Positions 17,737 to 29,383 of a stretch of 64,000 nucleotides of DNA are shown here, piece by piece. Where the stretch lies: positions 36,959-100,958 of the forward strand of contig JAJFKH010000030.1 in the NCBI GenBank assembly GCA_021773305.1, written 5' to 3'. The notes under the pieces were generated by a model, which did no database searches, was not told the origin of the DNA, and was given only the letters and a program-made list of their open reading frames with translations. Source of the stretch: Gammaproteobacteria bacterium. GTDB lineage: Bacteria > Pseudomonadota > Gammaproteobacteria > UBA1113. Each line of letters starts with the position of its first letter. Within the stretch, counting starts at the first letter, position 1. The position numbers were made by a program, and so were the translations under genes.

Positions 17737-20124
17737 ATGTCTGTGATAAAAAATGCCATAAGAACGAGTGACGTTGCCCAGCTAAAAGCTGCCATAGAAA
17801 AGCTCAGTAAAGAAAATGCACTTTTGCAAAAAAAACAAGAGCATTTTTATAAAAATGCTCTCCAATTAAACCAGATGGAGCAACTTTATGCGACAGTGTC
17901 GATAGGACTTGGATCCTTAGATCTTGACCTGCGATATTTACAAATAAATGATTATCTTGCTAAGATCCATGGTCTTTCTCGAAAAGATCATTTGGGGAAA
18001 CATATTACAGAAGTTATTCCAGAAATGATTAGTGTTGTGGAGCCTTATTATCGTTATGTTTTAACTTCTGGTGAAGCATTATTAAACATAGAAGTAATGG
18101 ATAAAAAACTTACACGCATTAAAGGGATGCATTATTGGTTAGCAAGTTATTACCCTCTAAAAACACCTACTGGTGAAATGTATGGGGTGAGTACCGTGTT
18201 ACAAGATATTACGGAACGTAAAAAATCTGAGATAGCGTTAGTAGATTCAAGACAAAAAATTTCTGCTCAGCTTGAACATACGCCATTGGCTGCTTTAGCG
18301 TTAGATCTTGAGTTGCGTGCGGTAGATTGGAACTTGGCGGCTGAAAAATTATTTGGTTTTACAAGAGAAGAAGCCTTAGGGAAGCATTTAACGGAATTGA
18401 TTATTTCTGAAGAAATTTTAGATGAACAAGTCACCTTGGTTTTTGATAAGGTGTTAAATGCTCAGGGTGGAAAACGAAATATTAATGAAAACCTTACAAA
18501 GGATGGTCGTAGAATTATTTGTGAATGGCATAACACGCCATTATTTGATCGAAATGGAAGCGTTATAGGTCTCGCGTCTATTGGTCAAGACATTACAGAA
18601 CGACGAAAATTAACAGAAGCTTTAATGAACAGCGAAAGACGCTTTAAAAATCTCATTGATACTATTCCTTATGCTATTCAAGAAATTAGCTTACAAGGTG
18701 ACATCAAACTCTGTAATTTTGCTCTTGCTAACATGCTGGGTTATGAAAAAGAAAACTTGATGAATGAATCTCTTTGGAATTTAATGGTCACTGAAGATGA
18801 GAAACAACAGTTTGCCGATTATTTTTTTAACCTACTTAAACAGAACGCGTCCCCTGATACGTATATCACACGGTTTTATAAAAAAAACTCAAGTATTATT
18901 TATGTAAAAATTGATTGGAATTATGTTCGAGATCTTCAAGGAGAAGTAATAAGTTTTATCTGTGCAATTTCTAATATAACAAGACATAAACAGGCAGAAG
19001 AAGCTTTATTCTTAAGTGAAAAACGATTTAAAACATTAGCTGATCTATCTCCTGTTGGTTTTTTTCACATAAACCCACAAGGTTACCTGTTGTATGTTAA
19101 TAAACGATGGAGTGAGATAACAGGGCTTTGCTATGAAGAGGCAAGAGGTAAAAAATGGCTTTCAGTGATCCATCCTGAAGATATTGTTAAAATAACCGAA
19201 GAATGGAGTCGTATTTTATCCGATAAGAAAAAATTAAAGGTGGAGGTTCGTTTTCAAAAAAAAGATAATTCAACTGCTTGGGTGATTATGCAGCTTAAAG
19301 CAATTACAAGCGAAGAAGTTAACGAGGATTATGAGTCATTGCGCGGTTGCGTGGGGGCTGTGATTGACATTACTAAACGCCGAGAAAATGAAGAACAGAT
19401 AAAACAAGATCAATTAAAATTGGCCCATTTTTCTCGATTGCACACTGTAGGTGAAATGGTTTCAGGGATTTCTCATGAACTCAACCAACCACTAACTTCA
19501 ATTGTGCACTATACGGGAGGATGCTTAGAAAGACTTAAAAAAGAACAGGTTTCTTCTGAAATAACAGAAGCGATGAATAAAGTAATGCTGCTTGCCGAGC
19601 GAGCAGGGGCGATTATCCACCGACTAAAAAACTTTCTCAGGAAAGGAGAATTAATTAAAGAAGAGGTTGATATATCAGAGATTGTGTCTAATTCTATTAA
19701 GCTTATTGACCATGAAATTTACTCAAGCAAGGTTGATGTAAGTTTGCATTTTGATAAAAATCTACCAGAATTAAATCTTGACAAAATTCAAATGGAACAA
19801 GTAATGATAAATCTTATGACAAATGCTATTGAAGCGATGGAAGAGACACCAAGGATTTTACAGATTTCGATATCGCAATCTGGAAATTATATTGAAATTA
19901 AAATGCAAGATAATGGTGCTGGTTTCCCAGAAAATTTAAGTGAGGAAATCCTTTCTCCTTTTATTACAACAAAATCTAAAGGAATGGGACTTGGGTTGTC
20001 AATCTCTCGTGGGATTGTTGAAAAGCATGGTGGTAAATTACAAATCAAAAATTTACAACCTAATGGCGCTGTTGTCGTCATATTATTGCCAATAAAATTT
20101 GGAGAGAATCATGGACATAAATAA
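17737..20124 (+). CDS. Soluble FixL-like sensor histidine kinase with four PAS domains
   Basis: A 795-residue kinase with no membrane segments. After a short coiled coil (about 15-45) come four consecutive PAS-PAC modules. These end at the characteristic QDITERK (about 165), QDITERR (about 288), SNITRHK (about 427) and IDITKRR (about 548). The HisKA domain holds the phosphoacceptor His580 in GISHELNQPLTS, the pattern of the FixL/ThkA-type HPK4 class. The HATPase_c domain shows N-box NLMTNAIEAM, G1 DNGAGFPE and G2 KGMGLGLSIS. The input signal cannot be read: none of the PAS domains is identifiable as haem- or flavin-binding by eye. The stop codon overlaps the FixJ-like regulator by 14 bases, so the two are a cognate pair. 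Confidence 0.9.
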   Translation: MSVIKNAIRTSDVAQLKAAIEKLSKENALLQKKQEHFYKNALQLNQMEQLYATVSIGLGSLDLDLRYLQINDYLAKIHGLSRKDHLGKHITEVIPEMISVVEPYYRYVLTSGEALLNIEVMDKKLTRIKGMHYWLASYYPLKTPTGEMYGVSTVLQDITERKKSEIALVDSRQKISAQLEHTPLAALALDLELRAVDWNLAAEKLFGFTREEALGKHLTELIISEEILDEQVTLVFDKVLNAQGGKRNINENLTKDGRRIICEWHNTPLFDRNGSVIGLASIGQDITERRKLTEALMNSERRFKNLIDTIPYAIQEISLQGDIKLCNFALANMLGYEKENLMNESLWNLMVTEDEKQQFADYFFNLLKQNASPDTYITRFYKKNSSIIYVKIDWNYVRDLQGEVISFICAISNITRHKQAEEALFLSEKRFKTLADLSPVGFFHINPQGYLLYVNKRWSEITGLCYEEARGKKWLSVIHPEDIVKITEEWSRILSDKKKLKVEVRFQKKDNSTAWVIMQLKAITSEEVNEDYESLRGCVGAVIDITKRRENEEQIKQDQLKLAHFSRLHTVGEMVSGISHELNQPLTSIVHYTGGCLERLKKEQVSSEITEAMNKVMLLAERAGAIIHRLKNFLRKGELIKEEVDISEIVSNSIKLIDHEIYSSKVDVSLHFDKNLPELNLDKIQMEQVMINLMTNAIEAMEETPRILQISISQSGNYIEIKMQDNGAGFPENLSEEILSPFITTKSKGMGLGLSISRGIVEKHGGKLQIKNLQPNGAVVVILLPIKFGENHGHK

Positions 20125-20737
20125 GCCGACGGTTTTTATTGTTGATGATGATAGGGAAGTGACTGATTCTTTATTGTGGTTAATCGAATCTGTAGGCTAT
20201 CAAGTAGAAGTTTTTTATGATCCTCAAACATTTTTAGATAATTATGATCAATGTTCGGGATGTTTGGTTCTTGATGTTAGAATGCCAGAAATAAGTGGTC
20301 TTGAGTTGCAAGAAATTTTAAAAGAAAAAAAGATAACCTTACCTATTATTTTTATAACAGGGCACGGAGATATTCCAATGGCAGTGAGAGCCATGAAGTT
20401 AGGTGCTATGGAATTTTTAACAAAGCCTGTGAACAATCAAATTTTACTGGAAACAATTAACAAGGCGATTAAGTTAGATCAAAAACAAAAGAAAGATATT
20501 GTTGAGCATGAAAAAATAAAGGCTCGCTTTCAGCGTTTAACACCCCGTGAAAAGGAAGTTATGAAGTTAATGGTTAAGGGTAATTTGACTAAAATAATTG
20601 CTGACAAGCTTGGGATTAGTCCGAATACAGCTGAATTACATCGTGCAAAAGTTATGAAAAAAATGGAAGTGAAAGCCATTGCAGAACTGGTCACCTTAGC
20701 AGTTTCAGCAAAATTACAAGAATTGGAGCCAGCGTAG
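20111..20737 (+). CDS. FixJ-family response regulator (receiver plus LuxR-type HTH)
   Basis: A 208-residue transcription regulator. The receiver domain has the acidic pocket FIVDDDRE, the phosphoacceptor Asp55 in VLDVRMPE, the T of ITGHGD and the K of FLTKPV. The C-terminal LuxR-type helix-turn-helix shows LTPREKEVMKLMVKG and the recognition helix KIIADKLGISPNTAELHRAKVMKKM, a FixJ/TtrR-type arrangement. I start it at ATG 20111, just after GGAGAG, not at the in-frame start at 20099. It is coupled to the upstream kinase by a 14-base overlap. No regulated gene is adjacent; a rho-independent terminator ends the unit. Confidence 0.9.
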   Translation: MDINKPTVFIVDDDREVTDSLLWLIESVGYQVEVFYDPQTFLDNYDQCSGCLVLDVRMPEISGLELQEILKEKKITLPIIFITGHGDIPMAVRAMKLGAMEFLTKPVNNQILLETINKAIKLDQKQKKDIVEHEKIKARFQRLTPREKEVMKLMVKGNLTKIIADKLGISPNTAELHRAKVMKKMEVKAIAELVTLAVSAKLQELEPA

Positions 20738-20852
20738 TTAGTTTACACTAGAGTTTTAGGTATCAGTAATCATACCACTTAGTGAAGATAAGTATTTTTA
20801 TTTGGAGATCTTTAATCTATTATATGTTCTGCATGTAAGTGCACTGTCTATT

Positions 20853-20899
20853 AGGGCCTTTTTAAATCCAGTAATGGAGGAGGAAAGGCCCTGTTTTTT
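20853..20899 (+). terminator. Rho-independent terminator after the FixL/FixJ-like pair
   Basis: AGGGCCTTT and AAAGGCCCT form a perfect 9-bp stem around a loop of about 22 bases, followed by G and a run of six T. It lies 115 bases after the FixJ-like stop codon, just before the end of the convergent ubiG. Confidence 0.75.
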
Positions 20900-20902
20900 G
20901 CT

Positions 20903-21597
20903 TTAGATCATGTTTTTACAGTGGATAATATAATTGACATTAAGATTGCGATCTAAGTGACTTTTTCTTGACCAATGATTGTAGTGAAGCCCCGCTATGT
21001 CATTAACCGATAAGTGGTTTTTTCTTGCCCATCTTGTAAGCTCACTAGGCTTAATAAATTCCTTGTATTGATGGGTGCCCCGAGGAATTATATTAAAGAT
21101 ATATTCAGCACCAAGTATTGCTGTGATAAATGCTTTTGGGTGACGATTCAACGTTGAGAAAAATAAATCTCCGTCGGGGGATGTCAGTTTTTTTGCAGCA
21201 TTAATAATTGATCCTGGATCAGGAACATGCTCTAGCATTTCGAAGCATGTAATAATGTCAAAACACTTAGGGTTTTGTATTGCAAATTCTTCGGCAGATG
21301 AGATTTGATAATTAAGATTTTGCTGGTGTTGCCCATGGTCTGTTGCTATCTGAATACAATCTTCACTGAGATCAATGCCAACAACGGTTTTAGCTTCTTT
21401 TGCTAGAGCTTCAGATAAAATTCCACCACCGCAACCAATGTCAACGATACGTTTGCCATTGAGGTTGCAGTGTTTTTTTATAAAGTCAATTCGAGTTGGG
21501 TTAATATCGTGTAATGTTTTAAGTTCACCCTCTCGATCCCACCACTTTTTTGCAAGACGGCTAAATTTTTTGACTTCATTTGGGTATGAATTATCCA

Positions 21598-21598
<1 letters not shown>
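20903..21598 (-). CDS. ubiG: Ubiquinone biosynthesis O-methyltransferase
   Basis: UbiG performs both O-methylations in ubiquinone synthesis, using S-adenosylmethionine. At 231 residues it is typical. The N-terminus carries the UbiG signature FSRLAKKWWDREGELKTLHDINP, the SAM loop is VDIGCGGGILSEALA at about residue 50, followed by VVGIDLSED, and a ITCFEMLEHVPDP block lies near 113-125. The insertion after residue 160 with AEYIFNIIPRGTHQYKEFIKPSE matches the membrane-associating region of UbiG. Its ATG overlaps the trxB stop codon (TAATG), suggesting coupled translation. Confidence 0.95.
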
Positions 21599-22581
<983 letters not shown>

Positions 22582-22639
22582 TTAGGGAATGTTACAATAA
22601 GCAGCTGAAGATGGATACCCCTTAATAATGAGGTAATGG

Positions 22640-24979
22640 GTGAAAAAACCAGACGAAACAATTTTTAGACATATGCGGCAGCGTTTGAAAGAAGGCGTGT
22701 TGCTCTTTGGTTTTGGGGTTTCCCTGTACCTCCTCATTTCTCTGTTTAGTTTTTACACAACAGATCCCGGTTGGTTTAGCAGCGGAAGTGGTGGGATTGT
22801 GAAGAATTCCGGCGGACGAGTGGGTGCATGGTTCGCAGATTGTTTTTTCAATTTATTTGGTTATCTTGCTTTCCTATTTCCATTTGTTTTTGCCTACAGT
22901 GCCTGGTCGTTTCTTCGTGAGAGAGAGGCCGAATCATCCCATGCTTATTTGCAGCTCTTAAGGCTAGCAGGCTTTATCATTGTAATTTTGTCCGGCTCTG
23001 GATTAGCGAGTTTGCATATTCACTCGCATCTTTGGGTTTTGCCTTTGTCCGCTGGAGGGATTTTAGGCGATTCATTGGGATTTGGCTTAGCAGACAAATT
23101 TAATTTTTTGGGTTCAACTCTGTTTCTTCTGACTTGTTTTTTAGTGGGTAGTACTTGGCTTACCGGTATATCTTGGCCCCAAGTTATTAAGGTATTTACA
23201 ATAATGGTGTTTGAAAGCCATAGAATTTTTATTACTATTTGGCAGAAAAGCCGCGAAAAATTGAAAACACGCTGGGAGGTAGCACAGTTATGTTTGCCGA
23301 AGCCTAAAACGACGATAGAAATCAACACAGAGCATTTTACTGCATTTTCAGAAGATATTGTTGATGTGGAACCTATTGATATGGAAGTTGTGTTACCCGC
23401 CACAGGCCCTGTAATTAATAAACCTGCTAAACGCAAAGTTCATACGCCTTCGTTTAAAGCGTCAAAACAAAAAGGTTTACCTTCAGTGGATTTATTAGAA
23501 CGTAATGTTATGGCAAATGTCGCGCACTTTTCTGCGGATTTTTTACGGGAACGTTCCAAAGAAGTTGAAATGCGTTTGAAGGATTTTTCTGTGGATGCCA
23601 GAGTGGTTGCGGTGCATCCTGGGCCTGTCATTACTCGATACGAACTAGCCTTAGCACCCGGACTTAAAGTGAGTAAAATTACCGGGCTTGCCAAAGATAT
23701 AGCTCGTTCATTGTCTATGATCAGTGTTCGTGTGGTTGATGTGATACCAGGAAAATCTGTGATTGGTCTGGAATTGCCTAATGAAACCAGAGAAACCGTT
23801 CGGTTGCGAGAGTTATTAGAATCGGATCAATATTCTCAGGCGAAATCACCCTTAAGTTTGGTTTTAGGAAAAAACATTGCTGGAAACCCAATTATTGTTG
23901 ACTTAGCAAAAATGCCTCACTTACTTGTGGCGGGTACCACGGGGTCGGGTAAGTCAGTCGGTGTGAATGCAATGCTGTTGAGTATTTTATTTAAATCAAC
24001 ACCAGAGCAGGTGCGATTAATATTAGTTGATCCTAAGATGCTTGAATTATCTATCTACGATGATATACCGCATCTATTAACTCCTGTTGTAACCGACATG
24101 AAAGATGCTGCTAATGCTCTGCGGTGGTGTGTTGCGGAAATGGAGCGGCGTTATAAATTAATGGCTGCAATGGGGGTCAGGAATTTAGCAGGGTTCAATA
24201 AAAAAGTGCACGATGCGATTGATAATGGAAAACCATTGGAAAATCCCTTAATTCCCAAAGATCCAATGCTAGCAGAAGATCAAGAAGTAGAAACCCTTGA
24301 AAAATTGCCTTCAATTGTTGTGGTTGTTGATGAATTTGCCGATATGATTATGGTGGTAGGAAAAAAAGTTGAGCAACTCATTGCACGAATTGCTCAAAAG
24401 GCTCGTGCAGCGGGTATACATTTAATTTTAGCGACTCAACGTCCTTCTGTCGATGTCATTACCGGGCTGATTAAAGCAAATATTCCAACTCGAATTTCAT
24501 TTCAAGTTTCATCTCGGGTAGATTCAAGAACCATTCTGGATCAGCATGGCGCTGAGCAATTGCTTGGGCAAGGCGATATGCTGTATTTGCCACCAGGTTC
24601 TGGTGTACCTATGCGAGTTCATGGTGCTTTTGTTGCAGATGAAGAAGTTCATGCGGTTGTTGATGAACTTAAAAGGCGCGGTGAGCCAGCCTACCTCGAT
24701 GAGATTGTTACTGGCGGCGGAGAATTAGGTGGTCATGACGGGGCTTTTATTGGTGATGGTGATGAAGGTGATGCTGAGCAAGACGAATTTTACGATCAAG
24801 CAGTGGCTTTTATAACTAAAACTCGGCGAGCATCTATTTCAGGTGTTCAACGAAAATTTCGCATAGGTTATAATAGAGCGGCTAGAATTATTGAACAAAT
24901 GGAAGCCTCAGGTATTGTGAGTGCTATGGATCAAGGCGGTGGGCGTGAAGTTTTAGCTGCACCTCCACCAAAAGAGTGA
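22640..24979 (+). CDS. ftsK: DNA translocase FtsK
   Basis: FtsK sits at the division septum and pumps DNA to resolve chromosome dimers. The N-terminus has four hydrophobic segments within the first 190 residues, a short linker of about 90 residues, and then the alpha/beta/gamma motor. Walker A is [14 protein letters not shown] near residue 435, Walker B is [14 protein letters not shown] near residue 560, and the C-terminal winged-helix gamma domain with [29 protein letters not shown] recognises KOPS. At 779 residues the linker is short compared with E. coli (1329). The start is a GTG at 22640. LolA follows within 10 bases. Confidence 0.96.
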   Translation: MKKPDETIFRHMRQRLKEGVLLFGFGVSLYLLISLFSFYTTDPGWFSSGSGGIVKNSGGRVGAWFADCFFNLFGYLAFLFPFVFAYSAWSFLREREAESSHAYLQLLRLAGFIIVILSGSGLASLHIHSHLWVLPLSAGGILGDSLGFGLADKFNFLGSTLFLLTCFLVGSTWLTGISWPQVIKVFTIMVFESHRIFITIWQKSREKLKTRWEVAQLCLPKPKTTIEINTEHFTAFSEDIVDVEPIDMEVVLPATGPVINKPAKRKVHTPSFKASKQKGLPSVDLLERNVMANVAHFSADFLRERSKEVEMRLKDFSVDARVVAVHPGPVITRYELALAPGLKVSKITGLAKDIARSLSMISVRVVDVIPGKSVIGLELPNETRETVRLRELLESDQYSQAKSPLSLVLGKNIAGNPIIVDLAKMPHLLVAGTTGSGKSVGVNAMLLSILFKSTPEQVRLILVDPKMLELSIYDDIPHLLTPVVTDMKDAANALRWCVAEMERRYKLMAAMGVRNLAGFNKKVHDAIDNGKPLENPLIPKDPMLAEDQEVETLEKLPSIVVVVDEFADMIMVVGKKVEQLIARIAQKARAAGIHLILATQRPSVDVITGLIKANIPTRISFQVSSRVDSRTILDQHGAEQLLGQGDMLYLPPGSGVPMRVHGAFVADEEVHAVVDELKRRGEPAYLDEIVTGGGELGGHDGAFIGDGDEGDAEQDEFYDQAVAFITKTRRASISGVQRKFRIGYNRAARIIEQMEASGIVSAMDQGGGREVLAAPPPKE

Positions 24980-24987
24980 GAAAGATT

Positions 24988-25614
24988 ATGAAAAAAATAT
25001 TTTTATCTGTTGTTGTCATATTTTTTGCCATCAATTCTTGCTTTGCAAACGATGGTTTTACACAGTTAGAAGAAAGATTAGGTCATTTTCATAGTATGAA
25101 AGCTAACTTTCAACAGCAAATTTATGATAATTATGGAAATTCATTGAGTTACACAACAGGTTCGGTTGCTATTGAGCGCCCAGGAAAATTTCGTTGGTAT
25201 ACAAAGTCACCCACAGAGCAATTGATACTATCTGATGGGCGCAAGGTTTGGATCTATGATATTGACTTGGAACAGGCAACTATTCAACGCTTTGAGCCAT
25301 CATCAGAATCTTTGCCAGCGTTGTTACTTACTGGAACGACTCAAGATTTACAAGATAAATTCAATGTAGCTATCAGTCGTGCAAATAAGCGAGAGATTTT
25401 TTCATTGACTCCCATTGCACCAGGGAATGATAATCTATTTCAGCAGGTAGAATTGTATTTTATGAATAATAAAATTGATCGAATGCGTTTCCAAGATAGT
25501 TTAGGACAACAAACCGAACTGTCTTTTTCTAGTGTGAAAATTAATCCGACAATTAATTCTAACCAGTTCCAGTTTAAAGCACCTCAAGGGGTGGATGTCA
25601 TTGATAATAGTTAA
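24988..25614 (+). CDS. lolA: Outer-membrane lipoprotein carrier protein
   Basis: LolA is the periplasmic chaperone that carries lipoproteins from the LolCDE complex to LolB at the outer membrane. The ATG at 24988 starts a classical signal peptide of about 20 residues cleaved after CFA. The mature part has the LolA features MKANFQQQIYDNYG, ERPGKFRWYTKSPTEQLILSDGRKVWIYD and the C-terminal NSNQFQFKAPQGVDVID. The length of 208 residues is usual. An in-frame upstream start at 24976 overlapping ftsK is less likely because it would precede the signal peptide. Order ftsK-lolA-rarA-serS is conserved in many gammaproteobacteria. Confidence 0.95.
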   Translation: MKKIFLSVVVIFFAINSCFANDGFTQLEERLGHFHSMKANFQQQIYDNYGNSLSYTTGSVAIERPGKFRWYTKSPTEQLILSDGRKVWIYDIDLEQATIQRFEPSSESLPALLLTGTTQDLQDKFNVAISRANKREIFSLTPIAPGNDNLFQQVELYFMNNKIDRMRFQDSLGQQTELSFSSVKINPTINSNQFQFKAPQGVDVIDNS

Positions 25615-25629
25615 GCGGTGAATTGTTCA

Positions 25630-28190
<2,561 letters not shown>

Positions 28191-28314
28191 ATCATTTCAA
28201 TAAGAAAGTGTGTCCATGAGAAAAGAAGTTGCATCAAATCGATCGCTGTGATTTACTCTCAATGGCCAGGCTCACCCTTGAAATAAACTCATGATTTGGA
28301 GGGGTAGTAAATAA

Positions 28315-28692
28315 ATGAAGTTATTTAACCATGTACAAATAAAAGTAAAATATCTTGCTGCCAGCAAGCAATTTTATGACACCATAATGAAAATCCTAGG
28401 GTACAAAACTGTGCTAGAAATTGATAATACGGTTATTGGTTACGGCACAGATGTCCATGATATGTTTGAAATCAGGCAGTCAAGTTCTGAATTTTGCTTA
28501 TCTCAATCTGCTCATATTGCTTTTAATGCGCCCAATCTTCAATGTGTTAACGAATTTTATCAGGCTGCTCTTGAAAAAGGAGCAAGGTGTAATGGAAAAC
28601 CAGGATTTAGGGCTGAATATGAGAAAGGTTACTATGCTGCTTTCATTATAGATCCTGACGGACACAACATTGAAGCAATTTATAAGGAATAA
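28315..28692 (+). CDS. VOC (glyoxalase/bleomycin-resistance) family protein
   Basis: A 125-residue single-domain vicinal-oxygen-chelate protein with the typical opening MKLFNHVQIKVKYLAASKQFYDTIMKILGY, a central HIAFNAPNLQCVNEFYQAALEKGA and the final FIIDPDGHNIEAIYKE, giving the metal-ligand positions His/Glu of the fold. It is probably a small cytosolic metalloprotein; the substrate cannot be deduced. A strong GGAGGGG lies upstream of the ATG. It stands alone after serS, just before the repeat-rich spacer. Confidence 0.85.
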   Translation: MKLFNHVQIKVKYLAASKQFYDTIMKILGYKTVLEIDNTVIGYGTDVHDMFEIRQSSSEFCLSQSAHIAFNAPNLQCVNEFYQAALEKGARCNGKPGFRAEYEKGYYAAFIIDPDGHNIEAIYKE

Positions 28693-28759
28693 GATTTCAC
28701 GAAATTATTTCCATTGATGATTTTCTCCTCGAATAGTTGAATAGATACGCTGATTTCAA

Positions 28760-28988
28760 GGTGCTGCTCCCCCTACGTGCCGTGACTTGTTCCTGAGAGT
28801 TCGACACGAAAATCAGAAAATTATTTATTAAAAACATGTGATTAGCTAAAGAATGCAACTAATGAAGGAGAAAAGCTTCCAAATATCGTGTAAAGAGTGC
28901 TTCCAAGCATGATGCTTTACCCAATTGTTCGATCTTTTTCTCTGGATGCTGCGAGCGAGTCGCAGCACGTAGGGGGGGGGCGAGCACC
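28760..28988 (+). mobile_element. MITE-like palindromic element, about 229 bp
   Basis: The ends are perfect inverted repeats in two blocks: GGTGCT with AGCACC at the extremities, and CCCCCTACGTGC (28769-28780) with GCACGTAGGGGG (28965-28976) inside them. The right end holds a hairpin TGCTGCGA-GCGAG-TCGCAGCA (28947-28967). The interior from 28791 to 28970 has a clear homologous copy at 56131-56307. There is no coding capacity, so any mobility would depend on a transposase elsewhere. No clear target-site duplication is visible. Confidence 0.65.
28778..28801 (+). repeat. 24-bp inverted repeat, left copy
   Basis: TGCCGTGACTTG followed by TTCCTGAGAGTT is the exact reverse complement of 29168-29191. 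Similarity continues imperfectly inward for about 18 more bases (GTT-x-G-x-CAC-x-AA-x-ATCA). The pair brackets about 410 bp. Confidence 0.8.
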
Positions 28989-28993
28989 GATTT

Positions 28994-29040
28994 AATTGAT
29001 CCCCCCAACAAGGCTTTCCACCGAATAAATTGATCCCCCC
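28994..29040. repeat. Direct repeat AATTGATCCCCCC, two copies
   Basis: Copies at 28994-29006 and 29028-29040 are identical, 34 bases apart. Multiple short terminal repeats of this kind are typical of IS21-family ends; no istA/istB remnant is visible, so identification as an IS end is a guess. Confidence 0.5.
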
Positions 29041-29104
29041 CTTCCAGTGGGCTTTTTGTCTTTAAGTAGAGGCGATTTTTGCAGATCTATCTTAAGATTT
29101 TCCC

Positions 29105-29191
29105 CCTACCGCCTACGTGCTGCGGCTCGTCCGCAGCATCCAAGAATAAACAATGATATTTGTGACAAACTCTCAGGAACAAGTCACGGCA
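29105..29191 (-). repeat. Inverted, internally deleted copy of the MITE-like element
   Basis: Read on the minus strand, the start motif TGCCGTGACTTGTTCC (from 29191) leads within about 45 bases into GGATGC and the hairpin TGCTGCGG-ACGAG-CCGCAGCA (29138-29118, minus strand), then CACGTAG. It therefore has both ends of the 28760-28988 element but lacks its middle. Confidence 0.6.
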
Positions 29192-29383
29192 TCCAGGAAA
29201 GCTTATATAAGCCGGGCAATTTGTGTCGAACGCTCAGTGGTCAACTTAACTATGGGAAACCAATGCAAGTGTGCCATAGCTGGTAGGTCCGCCGATGATA
29301 GAAGCAGAGCCATTGAAAATCTTTAGCTCTTATGCCTATGTAAATCACCCACTATGGATATATATTCAGTAAGATTTTGGGTA

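Larger units (their letters stand above)
28693..29383. other. Repeat-rich intergenic block of about 690 bp
   Basis: No gene is supported here; a plus-strand ORF at 29047-29286 overlaps the repeats and lacks a ribosome-binding site. The block contains a MITE-like element (28760-28988), two copies of AATTGATCCCCCC spaced 34 bases, a second inverted partial copy of the element, and a perfect 12-bp palindrome GCTTATATAAGC at 29201-29212. It separates the ordinary ftsK-serS region from the large paralogous membrane-protein genes. Confidence 0.6.

Noticed and set aside
29047..29286. 79-codon ORF on the plus strand
   Set aside because: It lies across the inverted repeats and hairpins, lacks a ribosome-binding site, and has the Arg/Pro/His-rich composition of translated repeat DNA.
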